Origin: an uncultured Clostridia bacterium
GTDB taxonomy: Bacteria > Bacillota > Clostridia > Oscillospirales > Oscillospiraceae
DNA length: 6,458 bases
Direction: 5' to 3'
NCBI GenBank assembly: GCA_937907975.1
Contig: CALEQS010000159.1
Coordinates: 1-6,458 of the forward strand
The notes beneath the pieces were generated by a model. The model saw only the letters and a program-made list of their open reading frames with translations. It ran no database searches and was not told where the DNA came from. The translations under genes and the position numbers were made by a program. Shown here one piece after another: positions 6,360 through 6,458 of the stretch (its first letter is position 1; each line of letters starts with the position of its first letter).

Positions 6360-6458
6360 GACATCTGCTCAACACGCTGTTCATCCTGACTGAGGACGCC
6401 TATCTGACGCTGGAGGGCGAAAACGTGGTAGTCAAGCAGGGCGGAGAGGCCATCGGCT
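6356..6458 (+). CDS. cas1: Cas1 integrase, type I-C (5' part only, cut by window edge)
   Basis: The reading frame stays open for 34 codons to the right edge. The start MRHLLNTLFILTEDAYLTLEG, followed by ENVVVKQGG, fits the N-terminal beta-rich domain of Cas1 from type I-C loci. Cas1, as a dimer of dimers with Cas2, integrates new spacers next to the leader. The ATG overlaps the cas4 stop (ATGA, 6356-6359), and GGAGGAG at 6344-6350 lies 5 nt upstream. The catalytic Glu-His-Asp residues lie in the C-terminal domain, outside the window, so activity cannot be judged. Position after cas4 is the standard I-C order, and cas2 should follow. Confidence 0.92.
   Translation, partial: MRHLLNTLFILTEDAYLTLEGENVVVKQGGEAIG

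Overview
This window holds the 5' two thirds of a type I-C (Dvulg) CRISPR-Cas operon, all on the + strand: cas3, cas5c, cas8c, cas7c, cas4 and the first 34 codons of cas1, which runs off the right edge. The missing part should be the rest of cas1, then cas2 and a CRISPR array. No repeat-spacer array lies inside the window. The coding regions are GC-rich, with GC-ending codons and strong GGAGG-type ribosome binding sites. Together with a I-C locus, this suggests a GC-rich anaerobic Firmicute, for example a gut Oscillospiraceae-like clostridium. That placement is an inference from composition and style, not from a marker gene.

Layout. Positions 1-41 are at most the tail of an upstream unit. Positions 43-116 carry two rho-independent terminators in tandem. 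An AT-rich stretch follows with an extended -10 promoter (147-155) and the cas3 ribosome binding site. From 205 to the end the DNA is almost solid coding sequence. The gaps are 29 nt (cas3/cas5c), an ATGA overlap (cas5c/cas8c), 3 nt (cas8c/cas7c), 1 nt (cas7c/cas4) and an ATGA overlap (cas4/cas1), as expected for one translationally coupled transcript.

How the genes work together. Cas5c is expected to cut the pre-crRNA, since I-C loci lack cas6 and none is seen here. Cas7c coats the spacer, Cas8c recognises the PAM, and Cas11c lines the belly of the complex. Cas3 is then recruited to unwind and degrade the target. Cas4 and Cas1 (with Cas2, outside the window) acquire new spacers.

The most informative observation is a hidden gene. 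A strong internal Shine-Dalgarno sequence (4411-4419) sits 7-8 nt before an in-frame ATG (4427) inside cas8c, and would give a separate 125-residue Cas11c small subunit. Also worth checking is Cas5c, where the position I align with the catalytic His of the characterised Bacillus halodurans enzyme appears to be Phe. I see no evidence of a wholly new system; this is a well-preserved, apparently intact I-C locus.
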